From Nematostella vectensis (taxonomy: Eukaryota; Cnidaria; Anthozoa; Actiniaria; Edwardsiidae), in contig NC_064046.1 of the NCBI RefSeq assembly GCF_932526225.1, positions 12,447,208 to 12,507,207 of the forward strand: 60,000 bases of DNA, written 5' to 3'. The first letter of the stretch is position 1; each line of letters starts with the position of its first letter. The translations under genes were made by a program, and so were the position numbers. Below the pieces are notes generated by a model. That model was not told the DNA's origin, ran no database searches, and saw only the letters and a program-made list of their open reading frames with translations. Shown piece after piece: positions 9,801 through 22,000 of this stretch.

Positions 9801-12478
9801 TGTAGAGAATACAACCAGCCTGTACGCAATCCTTGAGACAACCGTCCCATCACGGGCGACTTGTAGAGAATACAACCAGCCTGTACGCAATCCTGGAGAT
9901 ACCCATCTCATCACGGGTGACTTGTAGAGAATACAACCAGCCTGTACTCAATCCTGGAGATACCCATCTCATCACGGGCGACTTGTAGAGAATACAACCA
10001 GCCTGTACGCAACCCTGGAAACACCCGTCCTATCACGGGCGACTTGTATAGAATACAACCAGCCTGTACGCAATCCTGGAGACACCCGTCCCATCACGGG
10101 CGACTTGTAGAGAATACAACCAGCCTGTACGCAATCCTGGAGACACCCGTCCCATCACGGGCGACTTGTATAGAATACAACCAGCCTGTACGCAATCCTG
10201 GAGACACCCTTCCCATCACGGGCGACTTGTAGAGAATACAACCAGCCTGTACGCAATCCTGGAGACACCCGTCCCATCACAGGCGACTTGTAGAGAATAC
10301 AACCAGCCTGTACGCAATCCTTGAGAACCCGTCCCATCACGGGCGACTTGTAGTGAATACAACCAGCCTGTACGCAACCCTGGAGACACCCATCTCATCA
10401 CGGGCACTTGAAGAGAATACAACCAGCCTGTACGCAATCCTGGAGACACCCGTCCCATAAAGGGCGACTTGTAGAGAATACAACCAGCCTGTACGCAATC
10501 CTTGAGACACCCGTCCCATCACGGGCGACTTGTAGTGAATACAACCAGCCTGTACGCAACCCTGGAGACACCCATCTCATCACGGGCACTTGAAGAGAAT
10601 ACAACCAGCCTGTAAGCAATCCTGGAGACACCCGTCCCATCACGGGCGACTTGTAGAGAATACAACCAGCCTGTACGCAATCCTGGAGACACCCGTCCCA
10701 TCACGGCCGACTTGTAGAGAATACAACCAGCCTGTACGCAATCCTTGAGACACCCGTCCCATCACGGGCGACTTGTAGTGAATACAACCAGCCTGTACGC
10801 AACCCTGGAGACACCCATCTCATCACGGGCACTTGAAGAGAATACAACCAACCTGTACGCAATCCTGGAGACACCCGTCCCATAAAGGGCGACTTGTAGA
10901 GAATACAACCAGCCTGTACGCAATCCTTGAGACACCCGTCCCATCACGGGCGACTTGTAGAGAATACAACCAGCCTGTACGCAATCCTGGAGACACCCGT
11001 CCCATCACGGGCGACTTGTATAGAATACAACCACCCTGTACGCAATCCTGGAGACACCCGTCCCATCACGGGCGACTTGTAGAGAATACAACCAGCCTGT
11101 ACGCAACCCTGGAGACACCCATCCCATCACGGGCGACTTGTAGAGAATACAACCAGCCTGTACGCAATCCTTGAGACACCCGTCCCATCACGGGCGACTT
11201 GTAGTGAATACAACCAGCCTGTACGCAGCCCTGGAGACACCCATCTCATCACGGGCACTTGAAGAGAATACAACCAGCCTGTACGCAATCCTGGAGACAC
11301 CCGTCCCATCACGGGCGACTTGTAGAGAATACAATCAGCCTGTACGCAATCCTGGAGACACCCGTCCCATCACGGGCGACTTGTAGAGAATACAACCAGC
11401 CTGTACGCAATCCTGGAGACACCCGTCCCATCACGGGCGACTTGTAGAGAATACAACCAGCCTGTACGCAATCCTGGAGACACCCGTCCCATCACGGGCG
11501 ACTTGTATAGAATACAACCAGCCTGTACGCAATCCTGGAGACACCCGTCCCATCACGGGCGACTTGTAGAGAATACAACCAGCCTGTACGCAATCCTGGA
11601 GACACCCGTCCCATCACGGGCGACTTGTAGAGAATACAACCAGCCTGTACGCAATCCTGGAGATACCCATCTCATCACGGGCGACTTGTAGAGAATACAA
11701 CCAGCCTGTACGCAATCCTGGAGATACCCGTCCTATCACTGGCGACTTGTAGAGAATACAACCAGCCTGTACGCAATCCTGGAGACACCCGTCCCATCAC
11801 GGGCGACTTGTATAGAATACAACCAGCCTGTACGCAATCCTGGAGACACCCTTCCCATCACGGGCGACTTGTAGAGAATACAACCAGCCTGTACGCAATC
11901 CTGGAGACACCCGTCTCATCACGGGCGACTTGTAAAGAATACAACCAGCCTGTACGCAACCCTTGAGACACCCGTCCCATCACGGGCGACTTGTACAGAA
12001 TACAACCAGCCTGTACGCAACCCTGGACACACCCGTCCCATCACTGGCGACTTGTAGAGAATACAAGCAGCCTGTACGCAATCCTGGAGACACCCGTCCC
12101 ATCAAAGGCGACTTGTAGAGAATACAAGCAGCCTGTACGCAACCCTGGACACACCCGTCCCATCACGGGCGACGTGTAGAGAATACAACCAGCCTGTACG
12201 CAACCCTGGAGACACCCGTCCCATCACGGGCACTTGTAGAGAATACAACCAGCCTGTACGCAATCCTGGAGACACCCGTCCCATCACGGGCGACTTGTAG
12301 AGAATACAACCAGCCTGTACGCAATCCTGGAGACACCCGTCCCATCACGGGCGACTTGTAGAGAATACAACCAGCCTGTACGCAACCCTGGGGACACCCA
12401 TCTCATCACGGGCACTTGTAGAGAATACAACCAGCCTGTACGTAATCCTGGAGACACCCGTCCCATCAAGGGCGACTT
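6865..12478. repeat. 61-bp minisatellite, about 92 tandem copies, with higher-order structure
   Basis: The monomer starts CCCATCACGGGCGACTTGTA and contains AATACAACCAGCCTGTACGC. The first unit at about 6865 is the most diverged. Common variants are TATAGAATAC for TAGAGAATAC, CCCATCTCATC, CCCATAAAGGG, a GGGCACTTG unit short by one base, and a GAGAACCCG unit short by two. Each monomer can form two small stems (TTGTA/TACAA and CCCGT/ACGGG). Because 61 is one more than a multiple of three, stop-free frames recur with a 183-bp period on both strands, giving dozens of 60-120-codon ORFs that are not genes. A 1,702-bp block (28 monomers) from about 7,850 is repeated from about 9,552. Confidence 0.97.
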
Positions 12479-12545
12479 GTTCGTTCTTTTGTTCGTTAGT
12501 TAGTTCGTTAGATCGTGAGTTCGTTACTTCGTTAGTTCGTCTATT
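12479..12545. repeat. GTTC/GTTA microsatellite at the end of the 61-bp array
   Basis: Directly after the last 61-bp unit the sequence becomes GTTCGTT/AGTTCGTTA repeats of four- and eight-base period to about 12545. This marks the right edge of the array and may record replication slippage at its boundary. Confidence 0.7.
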
Positions 12546-15147
12546 TTGCATCTTGAGTCTCATATGGACCACATTTGCCAACAACGAACAAGGATTAAAA
12601 TTGGAATAAACTAGGCCCCGTAATAAATTTTTAAAAAACGGATGCTTTCTCCTTCGCGTGATAACCGAATCGATTTTTTTACACAAGTTTATGATTTCAT
12701 CTCAAGTCGACTGTATAAAACGAATGCACTCAACCTGTGTTTTACTTTCAAATACTTGCCTAAATAAGGTCACGCCGTTTTCGTCATTTTTCGGATTCCC
12801 CGATGCCGAGGGTGGTTGCCACGAATATGATAATCGATTTTCAATGTGTGCCTCGCTAGTGACCTTTATTTCAATATAATAATAAAAGACGTTATGAAGA
12901 CTGACATTGTATGTTCTCTTGGTTAGCTCGTTCAGAAAAAAACATATTGTATATCTTTGCGTAAAAGCCAAGTATAGTTAGTCTCCTTTGTAGCCTTCCG
13001 CGTCAGTCGCGAAAGCGCTCCAACGCTGACGGCTGAAAAGGAGAGTTACATTGCTTTATAATGCAAAACCGCTGGGGGTGTTTCGGCTTTAATTCGCCAA
13101 ATGCGGTAAGAACACCCACAGAGGTAGAAGCTGTTTCAAATTGAGAGTAACATATTGAGGCATATTAAACATCCCTTTCGTTTAAAGGGGTCGTTTCAAG
13201 TCTACCCATGATGCATTGTTTTGAATACTACTTCATATGCCAAAATATCACGCCAAATAAAAATTATGTGCATTACTCTCATCAGAAGGAGAAAAAATAC
13301 TGAAAAGATCCCGGGGGGGGGGGGGGGGGACTCTTCAGAAAAGAAGACTGGGGTGATCGTCCTAATTTTCAGGGTATAAAATTCTACCAACTGATATTCC
13401 TTATTTGGTGTTTAATGATTTTTCCGATTCTGCTATCTACAAGGGTATAAAATTCAAGGAACTGCTGTTCGTTAGGGGATGGTTAACAGTTTTCCGATTC
13501 TGCTATCTCCCCCCTCCCCCAGGGGAAAAATGCTTAAGGGTTGTGGGCAACATCTACCCCAACCCCACCCTTTGACATTTTCTAAAATTGTCTCCCTTTT
13601 AAGCCGAGCTTAACAAAGAGAAAATTAGAAAAAAAAGGAACAAGTCCCTCTCTTCCCTCCTCCCCATTACAAGCAAGCCTCCTTATCTTTCTTTAGGGGT
13701 CATCCAACGGTTGAATGGGTGCTCGCCAAAGAGAATTGTAAAAAGGGGGTGGGGATATTCTCACATATAATCTATTCCTGTGCGCACTTGCTACCCGTGA
13801 AGGGTGCAGAAACCAAAACTAATATCACGTTAGCGATGCCGATGCTAAGGATGTTGCATGGTGGTCTATTGTTAAACTAAAAGACCGCACAACAACCCGT
13901 ACCTGTCATCGTTGTTCTTATTCCTGTGCTACCCCTTTCATCCAGTAAAGAATTATAACAAGCGCTGAATGAGGAATGACATATATTATTAGGAACTCTA
14001 TCCTTTATGGTGTTGGGGGTTGGGACAAACACCACCAATTTCCACATGTTTTTTTATTATTATTTCTTAAAAAAATACAAATGCATTTGCTTATTTTCCA
14101 CCTTGTTGAAATGGCGGGTATTTATAGTTGATTTCATCTAACGTTTATCTTTGTTATTTTATCTAATTTTTCACTGATACATCAAAAGTGTCGTAAAGTG
14201 TTTTAGGAATTAATAGTTTCTGATCGATTTGATTAGAAATCATTGCCTAGATGGACTTTTTGTATAATAAAGAAACTCGTGCGCATAGTCATTATTCAGG
14301 TACAAACATCCAGATCTATCATCAACAGAAATTCTTTGCCTCCTCCTGACCAACATAACACGTCACACCAAACATCACTATCCTGTTTATATAACACATT
14401 AAGTTCGCATTTGGTCGGCGTTAGATAAACAATGCTGATCACCACGTAATTGTTACCCCAGCGTGAGAGGAGAGATGAGATTCGTAAAACCGTCTGCTCA
14501 GTTTCTTTCCCTCGGGGCAGAAATCTCTGGCTTTTGTCGCAATCGCAAGACGGGCACTCGTGTCCCCTTTGACACCTCGTCTGGTTAAGTTACAGCCTAC
14601 AGCTCGCTTTAAAGGCGGTCGCGTGCCGCAAATTATCCTTGAGAACAGATTGACTCCAGTTGATGACTGATGTTCTGACTAAAGAGTTTGATGTAGAAGA
14701 CGATAAGCATAATCTTTTAAATATCTTGTAATAACTGGCACGATTACTGGCGGGCACAAAACTTCTCCTTCTTATTGATTCCAGCCTTTTTTCAGACCAA
14801 TTGAACAAACGTGTTTCTATCTGTGTGGCTGGCCACCGTACGCCCTCAGCTTGCCTCTCGTTGCAGGTTTTTTTGGTGAGTACTGCGCATTGCTGTTTAC
14901 GGGTGTGTATGCGCGTGAGATCTCTTCGGCATTGGCTTACGAGTATTCGTAGACAGAATACACCATATGTAAAAGATAAGAGACTTTCGCTTCAAAATTG
15001 TCCATGCGTTCCAGCTTTTTAATCACACAAACCACTCCAAACCAACGCTTGATAATCTATTGCTATCTGGACCTTAACAAGTTATAACTATAGACTCGCG
15101 CGTGCTTAATTAAGAGCAAATTTCATCCGGACTTCAAACGCTCAAAG
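12546..15147. other. Intergenic, no recognised gene
   Basis: AT-rich DNA with short chance ORFs. Visible items are an imperfect hairpin at about 12985-13050 (TCTCCTTTGTAGCC against GGCTGAAAAGGAGA), a G run at about 13314-13329, and a duplicated motif of about 75 bp at 13370-13510 (GGTATAAAATTC and TTTTCCGATTCTGCTATCT each occur twice). I see no exon with recognisable protein similarity. Confidence 0.5.
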
Positions 15148-15623
15148 ATGCACTATGTAAAATTCTTTGCAGGTAAGAAAACAAAAACGTGTTTCACATA
15201 TAGGCAGGCAAACAACACATGTATACGGCGGTATGATTATACCCCCTCTTTAGAACAACAGACAAGTTAAACAATGTAGTATTGTCAATATTATATTGCT
15301 TTATGCCACATCAGTGTTAGATGTCATTTTGTGGCAAATGTTATCTTTTTTACTCTATTGTATGCGATACTTAATAAGTGAACTGCTTGAAGGAGAGTAT
15401 CTCTATTCTTGCAGTATATCCACAGATAGCGATCAGTGCTCTAGTGTTGATAGCGTCTATTTCTGAAGTGTATGTTCTCGCTATACATAGTGTAAAGCCG
15501 ACGGCTCTATTATCAAAGCCTGTCGAACTAATTCAATTGCAGGAATGCTTGGAGCGCGAGACGGAGCGTGCGTTATATTTTCTTTGCCACCGATCAGCAC
15601 AGCGACTTACTTACGCAACTTAA
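15148..15623 (+). CDS. Weak two-exon candidate for a small secreted or membrane peptide
   Basis: An ATG at 15148 opens eight codons (MHYVKFFA) that run into a good donor (GCAG then GTAAGAAAA, exon end 15172, phase 1). A good acceptor (CTATTCTTGCAG, exon start 15415) restores the frame and continues for 68 codons to a TAA at 15621-15623. The 77-residue product has a hydrophobic stretch (SALVLIASIS) near the N-terminus and two cysteines further on. Directly after the TAA the same frame stays open for another 79 codons, rich in Arg and Ser. I do not recognise either part. Chance is a serious alternative: phase match and splice motifs are the only support. Confidence 0.22.
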
Positions 15624-15863
15624 GTGCAGAAGAATTTAGCTCGGTCAACGCGAAGCAGAAGTAATAGCATTCAGACCGAAGATATTAACTCTGGAAAAAC
15701 AAAATCATGGCCCTTAAGCCGCGTGAATTGGTATTCGCGCCGTATGGCTCGTTCACTTCGTCGGACAGGCGTTGTAATTAGTCGGGTACTCAAAACCAGT
15801 CGCTTGACTCGATTTACGTTTTTCCGAATGCGGCGCAATAAAAAGGTGGTAAAATTCGCATAA

Positions 15864-18820
15864 TTCAATTGCCTGAAACAGACCCGAAAACAAGTGGCCG
15901 TAGAATTACTCCAAAAAATCACAAAAAGGCGGGGCTTTTTAATGCTCTCGCAAAAATATAAAGGGACCAAAATGCTTGGCGTGAAAACCACTTCACTACA
16001 CAAATATTGCGCAATTCTTCGTAAGAGCAATTTACTCTAAGATGAAATAAATAAATTATTCTTTGCTCTAGGAGAACCTGCGCAAACTCTCGCACAAAAT
16101 TACCTGCGCATTGCTTTCTGAAGCAATTTGAAAATGTCCGCTAACAAAATCATGCAGCCAGGGTATTTAAAATCCTCTTTAGCTATCCAGGAGTGTAATG
16201 TGCTTTATATTTAGAGTAACAGGATAATTACGATAATTCGACACGCGCGCGTTCAGGGTTCAAACTTTGTTCGTGCAGTTCGCGTTAATTCCTCGGGGTT
16301 ATTTCTGATTTGCGATTTCAAAAAATAGCCTTTGCATTACGTCTAAAAGATTTGTTTTCTAATAGCCGGAACTCAAGGTTGCTTTTTGAACGCGACCAGT
16401 AGACGCAATACGCTGTCTGCATGTCGCTTCGGTGATAAAGGAGGGATCACAAAGCGACGGAAACGCGTTTAGCAATCGCAGCCCTATTACCAACATAGTC
16501 CCGGTAGAGAAACAAACGTTTTCAAGAGAAGCTATCAGGGTCACAAAGTAGTTACCGCTTCACTTGAAAGGAAGTTAGTGCAATATGCACTCTCCAGTCA
16601 TCGGGATATCAAAGCAGATGCAGCGCGAATGCTGTCTCCCTTTAAAAAATGCATCAAAATATTCCCTCCCCAAATGATCGTTAATTCCATTGTCTGATAA
16701 ATCATAGTCTAACTATGTCATTCACGTGCCTATTTTCCCACTTTCGCGCGTTTTTCTGAATGCATTTTTGCGGTTGGCTATAGACTGTCCCCGGGTAATG
16801 ATATGGCAACAATACCGGACAGTACTTCACGAGCACTGCGCTACATTCCGATTACGAGTAAAAGCCGAATTTCCGGTGATATTCGACTCGTCTCACTCAA
16901 GAAGCACGGAAGCGGTATGGACTGGACTCATGTATATGATTATGTTTAACTCTACTTGTTATCTACGTGCGCATCTGGGGTTTGTTTGGGGAATCCTTGC
17001 AGAGGTTATATACGGGAATAATTAGCAAAAAAGACCGTGAAGACACGCTAGACTCATTGATTGTCTCGTCTTCGCTTCTGGATTGGAGTAGTTTTATTTC
17101 TTAATGGATGTGAGGTTTTTTGTTTTTCGTGAGTTTTAAGAGGGCAGGGCTTTTTGGAAAGTAATCCATTTAACTTGCAGACATTCCAATCTCGCGACTA
17201 CAACGGGGTGGCGATAAATACGGACGCATATAAACCATACGCGCTACTTGTACCAGTCTGTAACTGTAGTAATATAAACCCATATATTGTTACGAAATAC
17301 TAAATAACAACATGTTGATAAGTACGCGTTTAAGTGGCAAATCCTCTATACTTGTCTTATTCGATTTAAAGTGGATGATGTTGTTTTAAGAATATCGCCT
17401 GTAGATCATGCTAACGTAAATTTAAGTCTTGAACAGCGCTTCACTCTCTTTATCTGGAGGTATCCTTCCCTTCTTCCAATCTCTCGCCCTTGCTTATAGA
17501 GAAAAACGGGATTAAGTATTGTTTTGCTTTGGGAGGCCTCAAGGTCTAACAGACTTATGATTCGAGGGAATGTCCGTGTACATATAGCTAGTAAAATTGT
17601 TTACTCGCGCTACTGTGCAATGTTAACCGATGGGTGTATTTCTAACGTTATGTCCCCTACTTGTCATACGCTCTTGGTAATCTGCCAAAGTTTCTTGCGC
17701 AAGTATTTCAGCGCTTTGTTTGCCATGGTAAACACGTTCTATAAGAAGATACTAGTGCAGTATATCACTCTGCACAGAATGCTCACCATCCAATGAATGT
17801 GATTATCTTTCGGACGTTACTCAGAGCAAGCAATCACCCTGAGGCCACAGGTTCAACCGCACACTTATCTTTCCTAATGAGCGGCGCGTGCCGAACCTGC
17901 ACTTGATGATACCCGACACTGAGTGAAGCAGGAAAGCACATCGCGCTTCACGGTGGTGGGTTCTTTGGGTCTAATCCTCGGGGCTCGCGCCTGGTGGACA
18001 TGGAGCCCTTATAAGTTGACTTCCCTGAGCGCGCGCAAGTCATTATCCACGCCGATAGTGCTCCCATAACGAACCTCTAAACAAAATCTGAGAGACATTT
18101 TTTCTTGTTATTCCCTAAATAAATTTGCACGCCCACTAAGTAAAGGGAAAATAAGTATGGATTTATTTCGCGGGGAATTGCATTGCTCTCTTTGCCCAGT
18201 TCAAGTGCGGTTGTCAAAAATGCATAAATAAAAAAAGTGTGACTAACCAACATGAGCATGTAATGTTTACCAGATTAAATGTTTTGAGGCTCTTTTATAA
18301 TACTTGATGACTGAATTTTTCATTACAGTACTATGTCTAGTGTTTATTACTCCCAGGAATTTAAGCCTCCGGGCCTACTCCTTGAAGAGGGGATGAAATA
18401 ACTTCTGAAATAACTTTTTTTTTCAAATCATCTGTCTTTTCTTTTCAAAACTTAATTTCGATTTTGTATGTACAAGAGTGTATACATCATCCAATACCAT
18501 CGCATGTCATTCCCGCAAACAAACAGACGTAAACTCGATGGCTTAGAATGATTATAAAATCTCTCTTGTCTACACCTTGTCCGAGCCGCGCGCCCGCTTA
18601 TTAACTCTTATCTCCGCCACGCGTCAGATACTTCGCATACTCCACGTCATGATTGATCTGTACTTGTCTTAGACCTCCAAACCAATCACTTGCCTTCTTA
18701 TCCAAGAGGGTTTGTTTTACCAATTGTTTGCCAAGCCCAATTAGCAACGCCTGATTAAATTTACTTGCTCGCCAGAGAAGCCTTAAAAACACGCGTGAGT
18801 GAGTTCCCTCATCAGTCGAG
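15864..18820. other. Intergenic, no recognised gene
   Basis: Upstream flank of the P450 gene. ORFs of 60-119 codons occur on both strands (for example 15671-16030 minus and 16726-17025 plus), but none shows a recognisable domain. Base composition between 14.5 and 18 kb is less AT-rich than the CHD introns. No TATA box was identified just upstream of the P450 ATG. Confidence 0.45.
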
Positions 18821-19003
18821 ATGGCACCGTGGTTGGAGTACTTCCTCTGGGGAACTCTCTCCTTGTACATCACCCTTCCATTCGGCCTTGCTGTGCTGGC
18901 CTACATCATCGCCTCCCTCTGCTCCATGAAGGCGCGCTCCAACAAACAAGTTAAAGGATTCGGCGGCCCTACTTCTCACTGGCTGAAGGGGAACATCAAT
19001 GAC
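18821..19003 (+). CDS. P450 exon 1: start codon and membrane anchor
   Basis: The ATG at 18821 begins MAPWLEYFLWGTLSLYITL, followed by a second hydrophobic run (GLAVLAYIIASLCS) and then the basic, Gly/Pro-containing hinge usual before the P450 catalytic domain. The exon ends in phase 0 at a GTACGT donor. Intron 1 that follows is 4.6 kb, the longest in the gene. Confidence 0.85.
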
Positions 19004-22000
19004 GTACGTATGCCATTGCCTTTTCTGTTGATATGTAATGCGTCTTGTCCGCGCACCTTGCCTCATCCACTTTCTTTGGCGTATATACCATGGTAAAAGG
19101 CAAAATAGTTTTTTTTTCAATTGTTCAAGAGTTATAGCGAGAGCCTGTTACAATTTGTACTGTTGTATAAGTAAATCTCTAACAATTTGGACACACCCTA
19201 CATCAGCTACTTCTTGATATAGGCCAAATAATTAATTTTAAGTTACTAAGGTATCAAAGTGGGACGATTGGGGTAATTCTAAGCATTATATGCAAGGAAA
19301 CGTGAAAATTAAAAAAAAAAACGACTCGTTATGTAACATGTTGATTAATGTGAAATCCACTTATATACTGATTTGGCAGAACAATGATTAATATCGATAG
19401 ATACTAGATGATTGATTAATTGTTTCAATATTCAATGCATCACCACTTTTAATAAACACCTACATAAAAGTGTATTGGTTACTGTGCTATACAAATATAG
19501 ATCGTGTTAGGAAAGAAAGGATGCAATGGATTAAGTTATTGAAAAAACTGATTCCATTCTGATGTTAGATTTATAAATCACAAGCTTCGTTTCTCCTTGA
19601 TAACATTGAGTCTTTAATTAGCTTTCAGTACGCGTTTACCATATTTACATATTTTCTTAGTTTTATTTTCTTAGTCTTGCCCACTCAATAAAGGACATTT
19701 CATAGTAAATAGTACACGGATTGTTTCATCCTGATTCCTGCTTTTGCAATTTTTACAAGCCCCTTGGTTCGAATCTCTCGACTGCTTTACTTTCTCGGGA
19801 GTTATTATAACAGGGCGTTAATAGAAAAGGTTTTTTCTTAGTCAAACTTACTCTCCCACATGTGTGGGATTTGTTAGTTTAGCGGTATCTCAAAAAGGAG
19901 ATTAGCTGGTTTAATAAAAAAGTCGAAAGGTGGGAAGTATTTGAATAGGTTCGAAGTAAATTTAATACCAGATATGAGATGATAAGTATATTTACAACGT
20001 GGCGAAAACGAAGGAAGGAGTTAATATTATATACCGGATTGAAATTGGTGAATCTAATTTAAGAATTCAAATCAATCCAACAATTTTAAAGTTACTCATT
20101 GCTCCAATTATGGGTTGTTTTAGACGTGTGTGTCGGTTTTGGTTGCGGAGATCAAGGTAAACTTAAAGGCAGCAATTCTGTGGATTGGTTTGGGTTCCCA
20201 TCAATCATCCGTTACACCAACCAATCTGCGTATCCGGTTCAGATTCGGTCAATCAAGGTCATCACTCAAACCAATCCGTTATCGACTAGTGTTCCGTCAT
20301 TACTCCTTCCAATCAGTGTATTGGTTAGGGTTCCGTCAATCAAAATTACTCCTTTCAATCAGTGCATTGGTGAGGACTCCCTTAAACCAAGAAATATTAT
20401 TTTAACAAATCCACCGCATCGAATGAAGTTTTGAGTAGCGCAAATCCACTACTTTTATTCCCCAGGGTAAACCAATAACCCTCACTAGTGATGTCGGTTG
20501 AGCGCTGAGAGATAGAGGGGTTGAGGGGAGTGGGCTGGGGATATCCCGCACCTTCCTTTTCGTGTTGAGGGGAGTGGGCTGGGGATATCCCGCACCTTCC
20601 TTTTCGTGTTGAGGGGAGTGGGCTGGGGATATCCCGCACCTTCCTTTTCGTGTTGAGGGAAGTGGGCTGGGGATATCCCGCACCTTCCTTTTCGTGTTGA
20701 GGGGAGTGGGCTGGGGATATCCCGCACCTTCCTTTTCGTGTTGAGGGGAGTGGGCTGGGGATATCCCGCACCTCCCTTTTCGTGTTGAGGGGAGTGGGCT
20801 GGGGATATCCCGCACCTTCCTTTTCGTGTTGAGGGGAGTGGGCTGGGGATATCCCGCACCTTCCTTTTCGTGTTTAAAAATAAAAAGTTATGTCTCTTTA
20901 TAAAGTATCAAACTATGTTCGCGAAAGAATCCACCTTTGTACAATTGTGGATCCGCTCCTAAACCTGGCACGCAAGAACCCCCCCCCCCCCCCCCCCCCT
21001 CACCCATAGTCCGGCCGCTTAGTGTTTCAATCTATACATAGCGGACAAAAGCACCAAACTTGGCATAAAGATAGCCAAGAGGATGCTAATTAATATTGAG
21101 ACCGGTGCCCACCGGTACCACTTGAGGATTTTGTGTAATAACGGAATAAAAATTAGAAAAAAGCGTCCATCACGGGATCCCTGTGGTGAAATTTAAAATA
21201 TCTTGTATTTCCAAAACTAAGCGAAATATCTGATTGTTTTCATTTTTGTTAGTGAAAATTTAACAGTATTTGTTAATATTTCAAGATAAAACTGTCGTCG
21301 GCTGTATTAAAATGATTTATTTAAGAGAAAACGTTTTCAAAGCTAGACCCAATCCCCCTCACGGTTATCCAAGATGCCGGCTTATATTGGCACTGTATAT
21401 GCTGTAAGTACCTCATAAAATCGCGTATTTTAGGTAAAAAAAAGATCATTCTTTATGTATCAAGGACATACAATGTCTATAACCTACTAAATATTAAATT
21501 TTGTCTTGATTTTAAATTTATTTCTTCTAAATCTGCGATTAATCTCAATTATCTGGTATTTTGACGTTGGCTAAATAAAAAGAGGTAGATATGGATTTAA
21601 TAAGGGGGCTTTGTAAGTGTCGGTCAACTAGACACCAAAGACCAATAAGATGCTTTAGATATGCCTCCTTAATCAAAGTTATTAGGTTGTGATTCTTTTC
21701 TTGAGAATATTAGAGGATTTGGATGTTCTGCAGAAGAAACATCTGTAGAAACTCTTTGTCGCAAATAGCGCGAAATGGCGCAGGAATTGTCACAAATTTG
21801 CGGTATTAATGCTCGAAAGCACTAAAAAAAAAGCTGACCAGCAGAGGCACTACAAAAAACAGTGCTTTTTGCTCCCTACGTGTGCATCATAGTGATGAGG
21901 TTGAACGCATCGCATGCTTTTAACAGGATAGCAACCTCCAACAAATGGAAGGGGCCGTGGAACATAAGAAAAGGAAAGGTCTCAAGGAAGCGAGAGAGGA

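Noticed and set aside
6865-12478. Regularly spaced repeats that could suggest a CRISPR array, or dozens of stacked genes
   Set aside because: The repeats are contiguous 61-bp units with no unique spacers, the host is a eukaryote, and the ORFs follow from repeat length not divisible by three.
15671-16030. 119-codon minus-strand ORF
   Set aside because: Overlaps the weak plus-strand candidate, has no recognisable domain, signal peptide or promoter.
19770-19792. TTGGTTCGAATCTCTCG, a tRNA B-box-like motif
   Set aside because: No A box at the right distance upstream and no cloverleaf can be drawn.
20397-20859. Three overlapping minus-strand ORFs of 124-137 codons
   Set aside because: They are the same 44-bp repeat in three frames.
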